Shown here piece by piece: positions 9,451 through 17,524 of a DNA stretch of 34,022 nucleotides. The translations under genes were made by a program, and so were the position numbers. The DNA is taken from positions 23,571-57,592 of the forward strand of contig NZ_QUAK01000020.1 in the NCBI RefSeq assembly GCF_003429565.1, given 5' to 3'. The stretch comes from Streptomyces triticagri (GTDB taxonomy: Bacteria > Actinomycetota > Actinomycetes > Streptomycetales > Streptomycetaceae). The notes beneath the pieces are model-generated. The model made no database searches and was not told the origin of the DNA. It was given only the letters and a program-made list of their open reading frames with translations. The first letter of the stretch is position 1, and every line of letters begins with the position of its first letter.

Positions 9451-10404
9451 TCACTGCCGTACGTAGACCACCCAGATCTGTCCTTGCGGGAAGGCCATTT
9501 CGCGGCCTTCCGCATCCGTGTACCGGGTCGTCGCCTGCTCGTCCGTTCTGCTCCAGCGGCCGTCGTGGGCGCGGCCCTCGCGCAGCAGCAGCACCTGGCC
9601 GGACCCGGTGGTCTCGGTGTACGGCGAGACATTGCCCCACCGGTCCTTGAAGCCGGACGACCGGACACGGGTGTACTGGACGAGCACCGAGGCCGGGGTG
9701 TGCGGAGATCTGCCGCCGTCCATCGAGACCTGCCAGTGCCGCTCCGCCGAGGACCAGGTGAACTCGAAACGGGCGGACGGGAAGCGCACGGTGTGGCTCG
9801 GCCGGCCCTTCCCACCGGCCGGCGCGGCGCCGAAGCGGATGCCGTACGCGGTGAGGCGCCCGGCATCCGGCTCCGGGTCCAGCTCCCGCGGGCGCAGATA
9901 CAGGTTGTGCGGGGCCGGCCGGTCGGTGCCGCGGTAGAACGCCTTGCCGGTCGACTCCGGAGTGTGCGGATGCAGTGGCGCGGCGTCGATCAGCGGCTCC
10001 AGCTTCGACTGCGCCCCGGAGTAGGCCAGTACCGGCTCTCCGTACTGCCTGAGGAGAGCCAGGTCCGTCTCGCGGGCGCTGCGCACCGGGCCGATGGCCT
10101 TCGGCAGCCGGCCCGCCGCCGCATAGACCGCGAGCAGCCGGCTCAGTCCCGACTCGACCTGCTCGACATGGATGATGTCGGCCTCCGCGAGCCCGGTGTG
10201 CGGGCGCGCCGCGGGGGCGTTGTCGATCTTCACGGCAAGCACGGTGGGGTCCTTGCGCGGACGGCCTCCGGCCTCGGAACCGGGCTCATCGGCGCCGCCG
10301 CCCGGTGCGCGGCCCTCGACCGTGCAGGCGGACAGGGCTGCTGTGCCGAGGAGCGCGCCCGAGCCGGCTCCCGCCGCGCCCCGCAGGAACACTCGGCGTT
10401 TCAT
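9451..10404 (-). CDS. DUF3048 domain-containing Tat lipoprotein
   Basis: 317 aa. The N-terminus MKRRVFLRG with a hydrophobic stretch and an LSAC lipobox (Cys27) predicts a Tat-exported lipoprotein. The mature part has the DUF3048 core (VLAVKIDNAPAARPH, ADIIHVEQVESG, AIGPVRSARETDLALLRQY) and ends GQIWVVYVRQ. It is a paralogue of the protein at 2466-3461 but with a lipid anchor. The ATG at 10404 overlaps the stop of an 8-codon upstream frame (ATGA), and its leader contains a direct repeat, both unusual. Function of the family is unknown. Confidence 0.87.
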   Translation of the reverse strand: MKRRVFLRGAAGAGSGALLGTAALSACTVEGRAPGGGADEPGSEAGGRPRKDPTVLAVKIDNAPAARPHTGLAEADIIHVEQVESGLSRLLAVYAAAGRLPKAIGPVRSARETDLALLRQYGEPVLAYSGAQSKLEPLIDAAPLHPHTPESTGKAFYRGTDRPAPHNLYLRPRELDPEPDAGRLTAYGIRFGAAPAGGKGRPSHTVRFPSARFEFTWSSAERHWQVSMDGGRSPHTPASVLVQYTRVRSSGFKDRWGNVSPYTETTGSGQVLLLREGRAHDGRWSRTDEQATTRYTDAEGREMAFPQGQIWVVYVRQ

Positions 10405-10442
10405 GACTGACCGCTACCCGGATTCATGACTGGCCGCTACCC
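10400..10442. repeat. 20-bp direct repeat, period 23, duplicating the start region
   Basis: 10400-10419 and 10423-10442 are identical apart from one base. In the leftward reading each copy carries GGGTAGCGGYCAGTCATGAA, that is a start codon with its upstream context. The copy nearer the gene supplies the real start; the other starts an 8-codon frame. Confidence 0.85.
10401..10427 (-). CDS. 8-codon upstream reading frame, possible leader peptide
   Basis: ATG at 10427 reads M-N-P-G-S-G-Q-S and stops at TGA 10403-10401, which overlaps the lipoprotein start as ATGA. The frame arose from a tandem duplication of the start region. It may couple or tune translation of the lipoprotein, or may be incidental. 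There is no strong purine-rich ribosome binding site before it. Confidence 0.35.
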   Translation of the reverse strand: MNPGSGQS

Positions 10443-10495
10443 AACTCCGTTCCTGTCAGGCCGGATTGGACCGTCCCGCGACCGATCGTGGAACC

Positions 10496-11542
10496 TCATG
10501 GCGCAGGTGTGCCGCCTCCGAGTCGCGCCGCACGATGGTGGAACGCCCGCCGGACGGCAGGGAACCGGCGGCCGTCCCGGCGTGGATGCACCCGGTTGGT
10601 GAGCAGTACGCAACTGAGCCCGGCGCCCGGATCCACCCACAGGCTCGTCCCGGTGAACCCGGTGTGCCCGTACGAGTCAGGACCCGGCGCGGCACCCACC
10701 GGTGAGGCGACCCGGTCGAGGCCCTGCCAGCCGAGGCCCCGGCGCAGTGCGAGCCCGTCCGTGTGGCAGCGCGTCATCTCCGCGAAGGCGGCCGGTCCGA
10801 GGATGCCGTCGCCGCCGCGCAGCAGCGCCCGGCCCAGGCGGGTCAGGTCGGCGAGCGGGGCGAAGAGCCCGGCGTGGCCCGCGATGCCGCCGAGCACCAC
10901 CGCGTTCTCGTCGTGCACCTCGCCGGTGACCAGGTGATCGCGCCAGGTGCAGTACTCGGTGGACACCGCACTCGCCTGTGCCACGGCGTCCGGGCGGAAG
11001 GTGAGACCCGTCAATCCCAGTGGCTCGGCCACGAGTTGAGCGACCAGTGCGTCCAGTGACCTGCCGCCCGCAGCCTCCGCGAGCAGGCCGAGCAGGATGA
11101 ATCCGGCGGACGAGTACTCCACTGCCGTGCCCGGTTCGGCGCGGAGCGGCAGAGTGCGCACGGCCTCGAGCAGCTCAGGGCGGGTGGGTGCGGTGCGGTA
11201 CAGCGGCGTGCCGCCCGGCAACCCCGAGGTGTGCGCGAGGAGTTGGCCCACCGTGATGGGCGCCTTGTCCGTGTCGCCGTACCCGGGCAGCAGCTCGCCC
11301 AACTGGTCGGTGAGGGCCAGGGCGCCCTTCTCGACCAGTACGAGGACGGCGAGGCCCACCACCGGTTTCGTCACCGATGCCAGGTCCCAGAGCTCGGTGC
11401 CGTCCAGCTCGGGTCCGCCCCAGTGCCGGGTGCCCATGTGGCCGGCGTCGAGCGTGCTGTCCGCGGTGCTCACCGACCAGGCGGCCGCGGAGAAGATCCG
11501 GTGGCGCTGTGCCTCGGCGAGCAGTTCCTCGAGTGCGCTCAT
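10496..11542 (-). CDS. serine hydrolase, beta-lactamase/D-aminopeptidase class C fold
   Basis: 348 aa. Penicillin-binding-type catalytic motifs are Ser56-x-x-Lys59 (ASVTK), Tyr143-Ser-Ser (VEYSSAGF) in the YxN position, and His293-Thr-Gly (GHTGFTG) in the KTG position. No signal peptide is visible, so it is probably cytosolic, unlike true beta-lactamases. Such proteins act as esterases, D-peptidases or amidases. Its start overlaps the IclR stop (TGATG; a GTG three bases earlier is possible), indicating coupling. Co-transcription with the regulator that faces the Opp/Dpp importer suggests it processes the imported substrate (inference). Confidence 0.87.
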   Translation of the reverse strand: MSALEELLAEAQRHRIFSAAAWSVSTADSTLDAGHMGTRHWGGPELDGTELWDLASVTKPVVGLAVLVLVEKGALALTDQLGELLPGYGDTDKAPITVGQLLAHTSGLPGGTPLYRTAPTRPELLEAVRTLPLRAEPGTAVEYSSAGFILLGLLAEAAGGRSLDALVAQLVAEPLGLTGLTFRPDAVAQASAVSTEYCTWRDHLVTGEVHDENAVVLGGIAGHAGLFAPLADLTRLGRALLRGGDGILGPAAFAEMTRCHTDGLALRRGLGWQGLDRVASPVGAAPGPDSYGHTGFTGTSLWVDPGAGLSCVLLTNRVHPRRDGRRFPAVRRAFHHRAARLGGGTPAP

Positions 11543-12351
11543 CACTGCACCAGGCCGATCGGTGAACTCCCGCCGTTCGACGGCGAGATGAGTCCTGCCG
11601 CGGCGCGCACCATCGGGCCGTACAGGGCCACGCCCGCGTCGTCCAGGGTGAAGGTCGGGCCGATGATGCCGATCGCTCCCACCGGCAGGCCGTCCGCGCC
11701 GAGCACCGGTGCCGCGACGGCGCGCACATCGGGCTCGGTGTACTCGTCGTCGACCGCGAAGCCCTGGATGCGTACGTCGTCGAGTGCTGCTCGTACGGCC
11801 TCGGGGTCGGTGATGGTGTGCGGCGTCACCGCGGGGAGCGGGGTGCTGTCGAGTGCCGCCGTGACCTCCTCGGGCGGGAGCGCCGAGAGCATCGCCAGGC
11901 CCACCGCGCTGGAGTGCAGCGGGACGACGCCGCCCGCCCGCAGCGGGATCCGGTAGGTGTCCGCGGGTTCGGACTGGGCCAGATGCACGGCGGTGTCCCC
12001 GTCGCGCACCGAATAGTGCGCCAACTGGCCCGTGCGCAGCCGGAGATCGGCGAGCACGGGGCGGGCCAGGCGCAGCTCGGGGCTGTCCGCCAGGGCGGTC
12101 GCCGCGAGGCCGAGGAGCCTGGGGCCCGCCCGGTAGCGGCCGCCGGCCAGGGCGGTGGCGAAGCCGTTCGCCGCCAGGGTGCCGAGGAGCCGGTGGACCG
12201 TCGGTTTGGGCAGGCCGGTGTGGGCCGCGAGGTCCGCGAGCCGGTGCGGGCCGTCCGGCTGCACCAGGGCGTCGAGCAGCTCGAGCGCCTTGTCGACGGG
12301 GCCTTTGGCGCCGATCTCGAGGCCCGTCCGGGTGTTGACCGCCTTCGTCAT
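11542..12351 (-). CDS. IclR family regulator of the importer locus
   Basis: 269 aa. A winged helix-turn-helix at about residues 18-70 (LADLAAHTGLPKPTVHRLLGTL) is followed by an IclR ligand domain (VPLHSSAVGLAML, VRAVAAPVLGADGLPVGAIGI). ATG 12351 is chosen for family length; the site before it is weak. It is divergent from the ABC importer with only 54 bp between start codons, and that gap holds a perfect inverted repeat likely to be its operator. Confidence 0.88.
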   Translation of the reverse strand: MTKAVNTRTGLEIGAKGPVDKALELLDALVQPDGPHRLADLAAHTGLPKPTVHRLLGTLAANGFATALAGGRYRAGPRLLGLAATALADSPELRLARPVLADLRLRTGQLAHYSVRDGDTAVHLAQSEPADTYRIPLRAGGVVPLHSSAVGLAMLSALPPEEVTAALDSTPLPAVTPHTITDPEAVRAALDDVRIQGFAVDDEYTEPDVRAVAAPVLGADGLPVGAIGIIGPTFTLDDAGVALYGPMVRAAAGLISPSNGGSSPIGLVQ

Positions 12352-12373
12352 GTCGCTTAGCTTAACCCAACCG

Positions 12374-12392
12374 CGTTCCGGTGAACGGAACG
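12374..12392. promoter_or_regulatory. candidate IclR operator, CGTTCCG-N5-CGGAACG
   Basis: A perfect 7-bp inverted repeat with a 5-nt spacer sits in the middle of the 54-bp divergent gap between the IclR gene and the importer. Both promoters must overlap this short gap or its edges, so a protein bound here would control both directions. No clear -35/-10 pair could be fixed on either strand. Confidence 0.6.
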
Positions 12393-12405
12393 TCCGTACA
12401 GTTCG

Positions 12406-13977
12406 ATGGAACTCATGAAGGGTGCGTGGCGCGTGACCCATCCAGTCATGTCACGTCGTGGGGCCTTGCGGCTCGGGGGACTTGCGGTGCCTGCCCTCGC
12501 CCTGCCCGCGGTGCTCACCGGCTGCGGGACCGCGGCGGGAGCCCCGAGCGGCGGGGAGCTGCGGGTGGCGCAGACCGAGGATCCCTCGACCCTCGATCCG
12601 CACAAACAGGGCGACATGATCACCATGAACGTCCTGATCAACATCTTCGACACCCTCACCGCACGCGACACCCGCGGCCGGCTCGCCCCGCGCCTCGCCC
12701 TGAGCTGGCAGGTGCGCTCACCCACCGCCTGGCGTTTCAAGCTGCGGCGCGGTGTGCGCTTCCACAACGGGGAGCGGTGCGACGCGGCCGCCGTCAAGTT
12801 CAGCATCGAGCGGATTCTGGACCCGGCCACCCGCTCACCGATCGTCGAACTGCGGTACGTGAAGAGCGTGTCCGTCGTCGACGAGCACACCGTGGACATC
12901 CACACGACCCAGCACGACCCGATACTGCCCGACAAGCTCTCGCTGTTCGGCGGCGTGATCGTGCCGCCCGGGTACATCGCCGAGGTCGGCGACGCCGCCT
13001 TCGCCCGCAAGCCCGTCGGTACCGGCCCGTTCCGCTTCGTCTCCTGGCTTCGCGACCGCGAGCTGCGCATGCGCAGGCACCCCGGCCACTTCCACGGCAC
13101 CCCGAACGTCCGGGAGCTGGTCTTCCGCCCGCTGCCCAACCCCGCGTCCTCGCTCGCGGCCCTGCAGAGCGGCGAGGTCGACCTGGTCACCGGCCTCACC
13201 CCGGACGCCGCGCGCCAACTCTCCGGCTACGCGGGCGTGGAGCTTGAGAACCATCCCGGCACCCGCGCCGCCTACCTGAACCTCGACACCGAGTCCGGCC
13301 CGCTGCGCGACCGCCGGGTGCGCCAGGCCCTCAACCACGCCGTCGACGTGCCCCTGCTGATCGACGCGGTCCTGGACGGCAAGGCACGCGAGGTGCCCGC
13401 CATGGTCCCGCACGGCACCTTCGGCTTCGACGCATCCGTCAAGCCGTACCGCCGCTCCGTGCGCACCGCCAGGCGACTGCTCGCCGAGGCCGGGCACCCC
13501 GACGGTTTCACCACCACCCTCACCGCCTCCAACACCGACGCCCAGGTCGCCGAGGCCATCTCCGGACTGCTCGACCGGGCCGGCATCCGCGCCCGCGTCG
13601 AACTCCTCGACCCCGGCACATACGCCTCCCGGCTCACCTCCGACAACCGGCGCGCCCTCGGTCCGCTCTATCTGGCCGCCAGCTCGGTGTGGACCCTCGA
13701 CGGCAGCAGCATGCTCCAGTCGAACGTGCGCAGCGACCGCCGCCAGAGCCGCTGGACCTCGGACCGCGCCGACGACCTCATCGACGCCGAGGAACTGTCG
13801 GTCAGCCCCGAGAAGCGCGCCAAGGCGTTCAGCGAACTGCAGCAACTCATGCTCGACGAGGCGCCCTTCGTCTCCCTCTACCAGCAGGACATCATCCTGG
13901 CGCGCACCACCCGCGCCCACTGGACCCCGATCATCAACGGCGCCCTCGCCATGGAGAGCGCGGAGGTTTCCCGATGA
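12406..13977 (+). CDS. ABC importer substrate-binding lipoprotein (SBP family 5, Opp/Dpp type)
   Basis: 523 aa from ATG 12406. A twin-arginine SRRGALRLGG and an LTGC lipobox (Cys40 in this numbering) predict a Tat-exported lipoprotein. The mature part is a full SBP_bac_5 domain (ELRVAQTEDPSTLDPHK, FHNGERCDAAAVKFSIERI, GTGPFRFVSW, DRRVRQALNHAVD). Family members bind peptides, nickel, opines or small sugars. The start is uncertain: ATG 12415, GTG 12433 (AAGGG 10 nt upstream) and ATG 12448 are in frame and all keep the signal. First gene of a five-gene set joined by ATGA overlaps. Confidence 0.9.
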   Translation: MELMKGAWRVTHPVMSRRGALRLGGLAVPALALPAVLTGCGTAAGAPSGGELRVAQTEDPSTLDPHKQGDMITMNVLINIFDTLTARDTRGRLAPRLALSWQVRSPTAWRFKLRRGVRFHNGERCDAAAVKFSIERILDPATRSPIVELRYVKSVSVVDEHTVDIHTTQHDPILPDKLSLFGGVIVPPGYIAEVGDAAFARKPVGTGPFRFVSWLRDRELRMRRHPGHFHGTPNVRELVFRPLPNPASSLAALQSGEVDLVTGLTPDAARQLSGYAGVELENHPGTRAAYLNLDTESGPLRDRRVRQALNHAVDVPLLIDAVLDGKAREVPAMVPHGTFGFDASVKPYRRSVRTARRLLAEAGHPDGFTTTLTASNTDAQVAEAISGLLDRAGIRARVELLDPGTYASRLTSDNRRALGPLYLAASSVWTLDGSSMLQSNVRSDRRQSRWTSDRADDLIDAEELSVSPEKRAKAFSELQQLMLDEAPFVSLYQQDIILARTTRAHWTPIINGALAMESAEVSR

Positions 13978-14918
13978 CCCGCAGCACCGCGGCGCCGCTG
14001 CTGCGGCAGGTCGCCGCCCGTCTCGGCACCGCGATCGGCGTGCTCTTCGCCGTCGCCACCCTCGCCTTCCTGCTCGTACGGCTCTCCGGCGATCCGGTGA
14101 AGCAGCTGCTCCCGCCCGATGCCACGGCCGCCCAGGAGCACACCCTGCGCGCCCAACTCGGCCTGGACCAACCGCTGATCGCCCAGTACGGCGACTATCT
14201 GTGGGGCCTGGTCCGCTTCGACCTCGGTGACTCGCTCGTGTACGGCCGCCCCGTCGCGGACGTCATCGGGGAGCGGCTGCCCGCCACCCTGGAACTCGCC
14301 TTCGGCGCCATGGTGATCACCCTCCTGATCGCGATCCCGGCCGGGATCTACGCCGCCATGCGGCGCGGCCGCGCGGGTGACACCTCGGTGATGACGGCCG
14401 TCCTGCTCGGTCAGTCCACGCCGCCGTTCTGGATCGGGATCCTGCTGATCCTGGTGTTCTCCGTGCAGTTGGGCGCGCTGCCCGCCTCCGGGTACGGGAC
14501 CTTCGCCCATCTGGTGCTGCCCGCCATCACCTTGGCCGTGTACTCGGTGGCGGTGATCGCCAGACTCCTGCGCTCCTCACTGATCGACGTGCTCGGCTCC
14601 GACCACATCCGCACCGCACGAGCCAAGGGCCTCGCACCCGGAGCGGTCGTCCTGGCCCACGGGCTTCGCAACGCCGCCCTGCCCACCATCACCGTGATCG
14701 GCCTCGAGTTCGGCGGGCTGCTCGGCGGCGCCATCCTCACCGAGCAGGTCTTCTCCTGGCCGGGCATCGGGCGGCTCACCGTACAGGCGATCTCGGACCG
14801 CGACTTCCCGATGGTGCAGGCCGCCGTGCTGTTCTTCGCCGCCGCCTTCGTCCTCGTCAATCTGCTCGTCGACCTGTCCTACAGCCTCCTCGACCCGAGA
14901 GTGCGGGCCCAGCGATGA
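13974..14918 (+). CDS. ABC importer permease 1 (DppB/OppB-like)
   Basis: 314 aa inner-membrane subunit. An N-terminal helix (GVLFAVATLAFLLVRLSGDP) is typical of DppB, followed by the periplasmic segment and five further hydrophobic helices. The EAA loop is visible around ARAKGLAPGAVVLAHGLRNAALP. ATG 13974 overlaps the previous stop (ATGA) and has GGAGG 7 nt upstream. It forms the channel with the next gene product. Confidence 0.92.
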   Translation: MTRSTAAPLLRQVAARLGTAIGVLFAVATLAFLLVRLSGDPVKQLLPPDATAAQEHTLRAQLGLDQPLIAQYGDYLWGLVRFDLGDSLVYGRPVADVIGERLPATLELAFGAMVITLLIAIPAGIYAAMRRGRAGDTSVMTAVLLGQSTPPFWIGILLILVFSVQLGALPASGYGTFAHLVLPAITLAVYSVAVIARLLRSSLIDVLGSDHIRTARAKGLAPGAVVLAHGLRNAALPTITVIGLEFGGLLGGAILTEQVFSWPGIGRLTVQAISDRDFPMVQAAVLFFAAAFVLVNLLVDLSYSLLDPRVRAQR

Positions 14919-15829
14919 CCACCACACCCACCACCGAACCGTCGCCCACCGCCCCCGAGACGGTCACGCACTCGGCCCGCACCGGCGCCCTGCGCGTCCT
15001 GCTCCGCAACCGCCTGGCCGCCGTCGCCCTCGGCGTGCTCGTCCTGATGGCCGTGGCCGCGCTCCTCGCGCCCTGGCTCGCCCCGTACGACCCGGCCGCG
15101 CAGAATCTGCTGGTCCGCCTCAAGCCCCCGGCCTGGCAGGACGGCGGCTCCGCGAGCCACCTGCTCGGCACCGATCAGCTCGGCCGCGACCTGCTCTCCC
15201 GGGTGATCCACGGTGCGCGGATCTCGCTGCTCGTGGGGATCTGCGCGGCCCTGCTCGCCGGGGTCGTCGGAGCGGCCTGCGGACTGTTCGCCGGCTTCCG
15301 CGGCGGCCGCTTCGACCGCCTCCTGATGCGCGCCGCCGACATCCAACTCGCCTTTCCCTCACTCCTCTTGGCCCTCGCCATCGTCGGCTTCCTCGGCTCG
15401 GGCCTGTGGAACGTGGTGCTCGTACTCGGCTTCACCGGCTGGGTCTCGTACGCCCGTGTCGTACGCGCCGAGGTGCTCTCGCTGCGGTCGCGGGACTACA
15501 TCACCCAGGCTCGGGCGACCGGGGTGAAGGACGGCACCATCCTGCGGCGCCATCTGCTGCCCAATGTCACCGCGCCGCTCGCCACCATCGGCACTCTGCA
15601 CATCGCCGCCGCCATCGTCGCCGAGGCCTCGCTCAGCTACCTCGGACTCGGCGTGCCCAAGGAGATCGTCACCTGGGGCGCCATGCTCGCCGACGGACAG
15701 CTGTACCTCGGCACCGCCTGGTGGGTGGCCGTCTTCCCCGGACTCGCCCTGATGCTCACCTCCCTCGCCATCAACATCACCGGCGACGCCCTGCGCGACG
15801 TCGCAGACCCTAAGGCGTACCGCCGATGA
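14915..15829 (+). CDS. ABC importer permease 2 (DppC/OppC-like)
   Basis: 304 aa. A polar N-terminus of about 25 residues precedes the first helix (LAAVALGVLVLMAVAALL), then the DppC hallmark LGTDQLGRDLLSRVIHGARISL. The EAA loop is near ARATGVKDGTILRRHLLPN, with YLGLGVPKEIVTWGAML before the last helix. ATG 14915 overlaps the previous stop (ATGA). Partner of the preceding permease. Confidence 0.92.
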   Translation: MTTTPTTEPSPTAPETVTHSARTGALRVLLRNRLAAVALGVLVLMAVAALLAPWLAPYDPAAQNLLVRLKPPAWQDGGSASHLLGTDQLGRDLLSRVIHGARISLLVGICAALLAGVVGAACGLFAGFRGGRFDRLLMRAADIQLAFPSLLLALAIVGFLGSGLWNVVLVLGFTGWVSYARVVRAEVLSLRSRDYITQARATGVKDGTILRRHLLPNVTAPLATIGTLHIAAAIVAEASLSYLGLGVPKEIVTWGAMLADGQLYLGTAWWVAVFPGLALMLTSLAINITGDALRDVADPKAYRR

Positions 15830-16671
15830 ACCGGACACCGCAGACGAACCAGTCACCGCAGGAGATGGCCACCGCCGACCCGCTGCTGCGGATCGAGGAC
15901 CTCAGTATCGACTTCCGGCTCGGTTCGGGGACCGTGCACGCCGTACGGGGCGTGGGCCTCGACCTGCATGCGGGCGAGACCCTCGCCGTGGTCGGCGAAT
16001 CCGGCAGCGGCAAGTCCGCCACCATGCTCTCCGTCCTTCGGCTCAACCCCGAGCCGCCCTGCGAATACACCGCGGGACGGGTTGTGCTCGACGGACGCGA
16101 CCTGCTCGCCCTGCCCGAGAAGGAGCTGCGCGAGGTGCGCGGCAACGACGTCGCCATGGTCTTCCAGGACCCGATGACCAGCCTCGACCCGCTGCAGCGG
16201 GTCGGCAACCAGGTCGCCGAGGTGCTCCGCCGGCACCGCGGCGCCACCCGCGCCGAGGCCCGCGCCGAAGCGGTACGCGCCCTCGACGAGGTCGGCATCC
16301 CGGAACCCGAGCGCCGAGCACGGCAGTACCCGCACGAGCTCTCCGGCGGACTCCGCCAACGCGTCATGATCGCCACGGCGTTGGTGGGCCGCCCCCGCAT
16401 CCTCATCGCCGACGAACCGACCACCGCACTCGACGTCACCGTGCAGCGCCAGATCCTCGAACTCCTCGACGAACTGCGCGACCGGCACGGCATGGCCGTC
16501 GTCCTGATCACCCACGACCTCGGGGTCGTCGCCGAGACCGCCGACCGGGTCGTGGTCATGCACCACGGCCAGGTCGTGGAGACCGGCGCCGTCGCCGATG
16601 TCTTCGAGAACCCCGAACAGGACTACACCCGGCGCCTGCTCGCCGCCACACCCCGACTGGAGTCGGCATGA
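15826..16671 (+). CDS. ABC importer ATPase 1 (DppD/OppD-like)
   Basis: 281 aa cytosolic nucleotide-binding subunit. Walker A GESGSGKS is at 57-64, the Q-loop in FQDPMTSLDP, the signature LSGGLRQR near 172, Walker B ILIADEP near 192-198 and the switch His in THDLG. ATGA overlap with the permease. It stops soon after DYTRRLLAATPRLE, so it lacks the extra C-terminal segment usual in Opp/Dpp ATPases (typically about 320-330 aa). Confidence 0.92.
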   Translation: MNRTPQTNQSPQEMATADPLLRIEDLSIDFRLGSGTVHAVRGVGLDLHAGETLAVVGESGSGKSATMLSVLRLNPEPPCEYTAGRVVLDGRDLLALPEKELREVRGNDVAMVFQDPMTSLDPLQRVGNQVAEVLRRHRGATRAEARAEAVRALDEVGIPEPERRARQYPHELSGGLRQRVMIATALVGRPRILIADEPTTALDVTVQRQILELLDELRDRHGMAVVLITHDLGVVAETADRVVVMHHGQVVETGAVADVFENPEQDYTRRLLAATPRLESA

Positions 16672-17522
16672 CGACCACAGGAGCCGGTACGGCGACGGCC
16701 GGAGCCGGCACGACGCTGCTCGAACTGAACGGTCTGCGCAAGGAGTTCGGCACCGGGGACGCAGCCACCGTCGCGGTCGACGACATCTCGCTCACCGTCA
16801 CCGAGGGCGAAACCCTTGCCCTGGTGGGGGAGTCCGGATCCGGCAAGACCACCCTGACCCGGCTGCTGCTCGCCCTGCTCGAACCGACCGCGGGCACCGT
16901 CCTCCTGGAAGGCCGCGACCTGGCGGCGCTCCCCGCCGCCGAACTGCGCCGGGCCCGCGCCCGGATGCAAGTGGTGCTCCAGGATCCGTACTCCAGCATG
17001 AACCCGCGTTTCCGCATCACCGATGTGATCGGCGAACCCCTGGTCACCCACCACCCCGACTACCGCGGCCGGCGCGGGCGTCCGCGACTGCGTGAGCGCG
17101 TCGGCGAGCTGCTCACCTCGGTGGGCCTCGACCCCGCCCTGCAGGACCGCTACCCGCACGAGTTCTCCGGAGGGCAGCGCCAGCGCATCTCCATCGCCCG
17201 CGCGCTCGCACCGGAACCCGGGCTCGTGGTCCTGGACGAGCCGACCAGCGCGCTCGACGTCTCCGTACAGGCCCAGGTCCTCGACCTGCTCACCGATCTG
17301 CAGCAACGCCTCGGCCTGACCTATGTGTTCGTCTCGCACAATCTGGCCGTCGTGCAGCAGATCGCCGACCGCGTCGCCGTGATGCGCCGCGGCGCGATCG
17401 TGGAGAGCGGCACGGCCGAGGACGTACTCAAGCACCCGCAGCACCCCTACACGCGTGAACTACTCGCCGCCGTGCCGCGGCCCGACGGGTACCGCACGCG
17501 CGGGACGGCGGGCGCGCGATGA
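16668..17522 (+). CDS. ABC importer ATPase 2 (DppF/OppF-like)
   Basis: 284 aa nucleotide-binding subunit. Walker A GESGSGKT, Q-loop LQDPYSSMNP, signature FSGGQRQR, Walker B LVVLDEPTSALD and switch SHNL are all intact. ATGA overlap with ATPase 1. Like its partner it ends shortly after HPYTRELLAAVPRPDG, without the long C-terminal extension. Its stop is 2 bp from the stop of the convergent ROK gene, leaving no room for a separate terminator. Confidence 0.92.
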   Translation: MTTTGAGTATAGAGTTLLELNGLRKEFGTGDAATVAVDDISLTVTEGETLALVGESGSGKTTLTRLLLALLEPTAGTVLLEGRDLAALPAAELRRARARMQVVLQDPYSSMNPRFRITDVIGEPLVTHHPDYRGRRGRPRLRERVGELLTSVGLDPALQDRYPHEFSGGQRQRISIARALAPEPGLVVLDEPTSALDVSVQAQVLDLLTDLQQRLGLTYVFVSHNLAVVQQIADRVAVMRRGAIVESGTAEDVLKHPQHPYTRELLAAVPRPDGYRTRGTAGAR

Positions 17523-17524
17523 GC

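Noticed and set aside
10496..11542. Beta-lactamase resistance gene
   Set aside because: The catalytic motifs fit the broad class-C serine hydrolase fold, but there is no signal peptide, and the YSS and HTG variants plus operon context with an IclR regulator favour a metabolic hydrolase.
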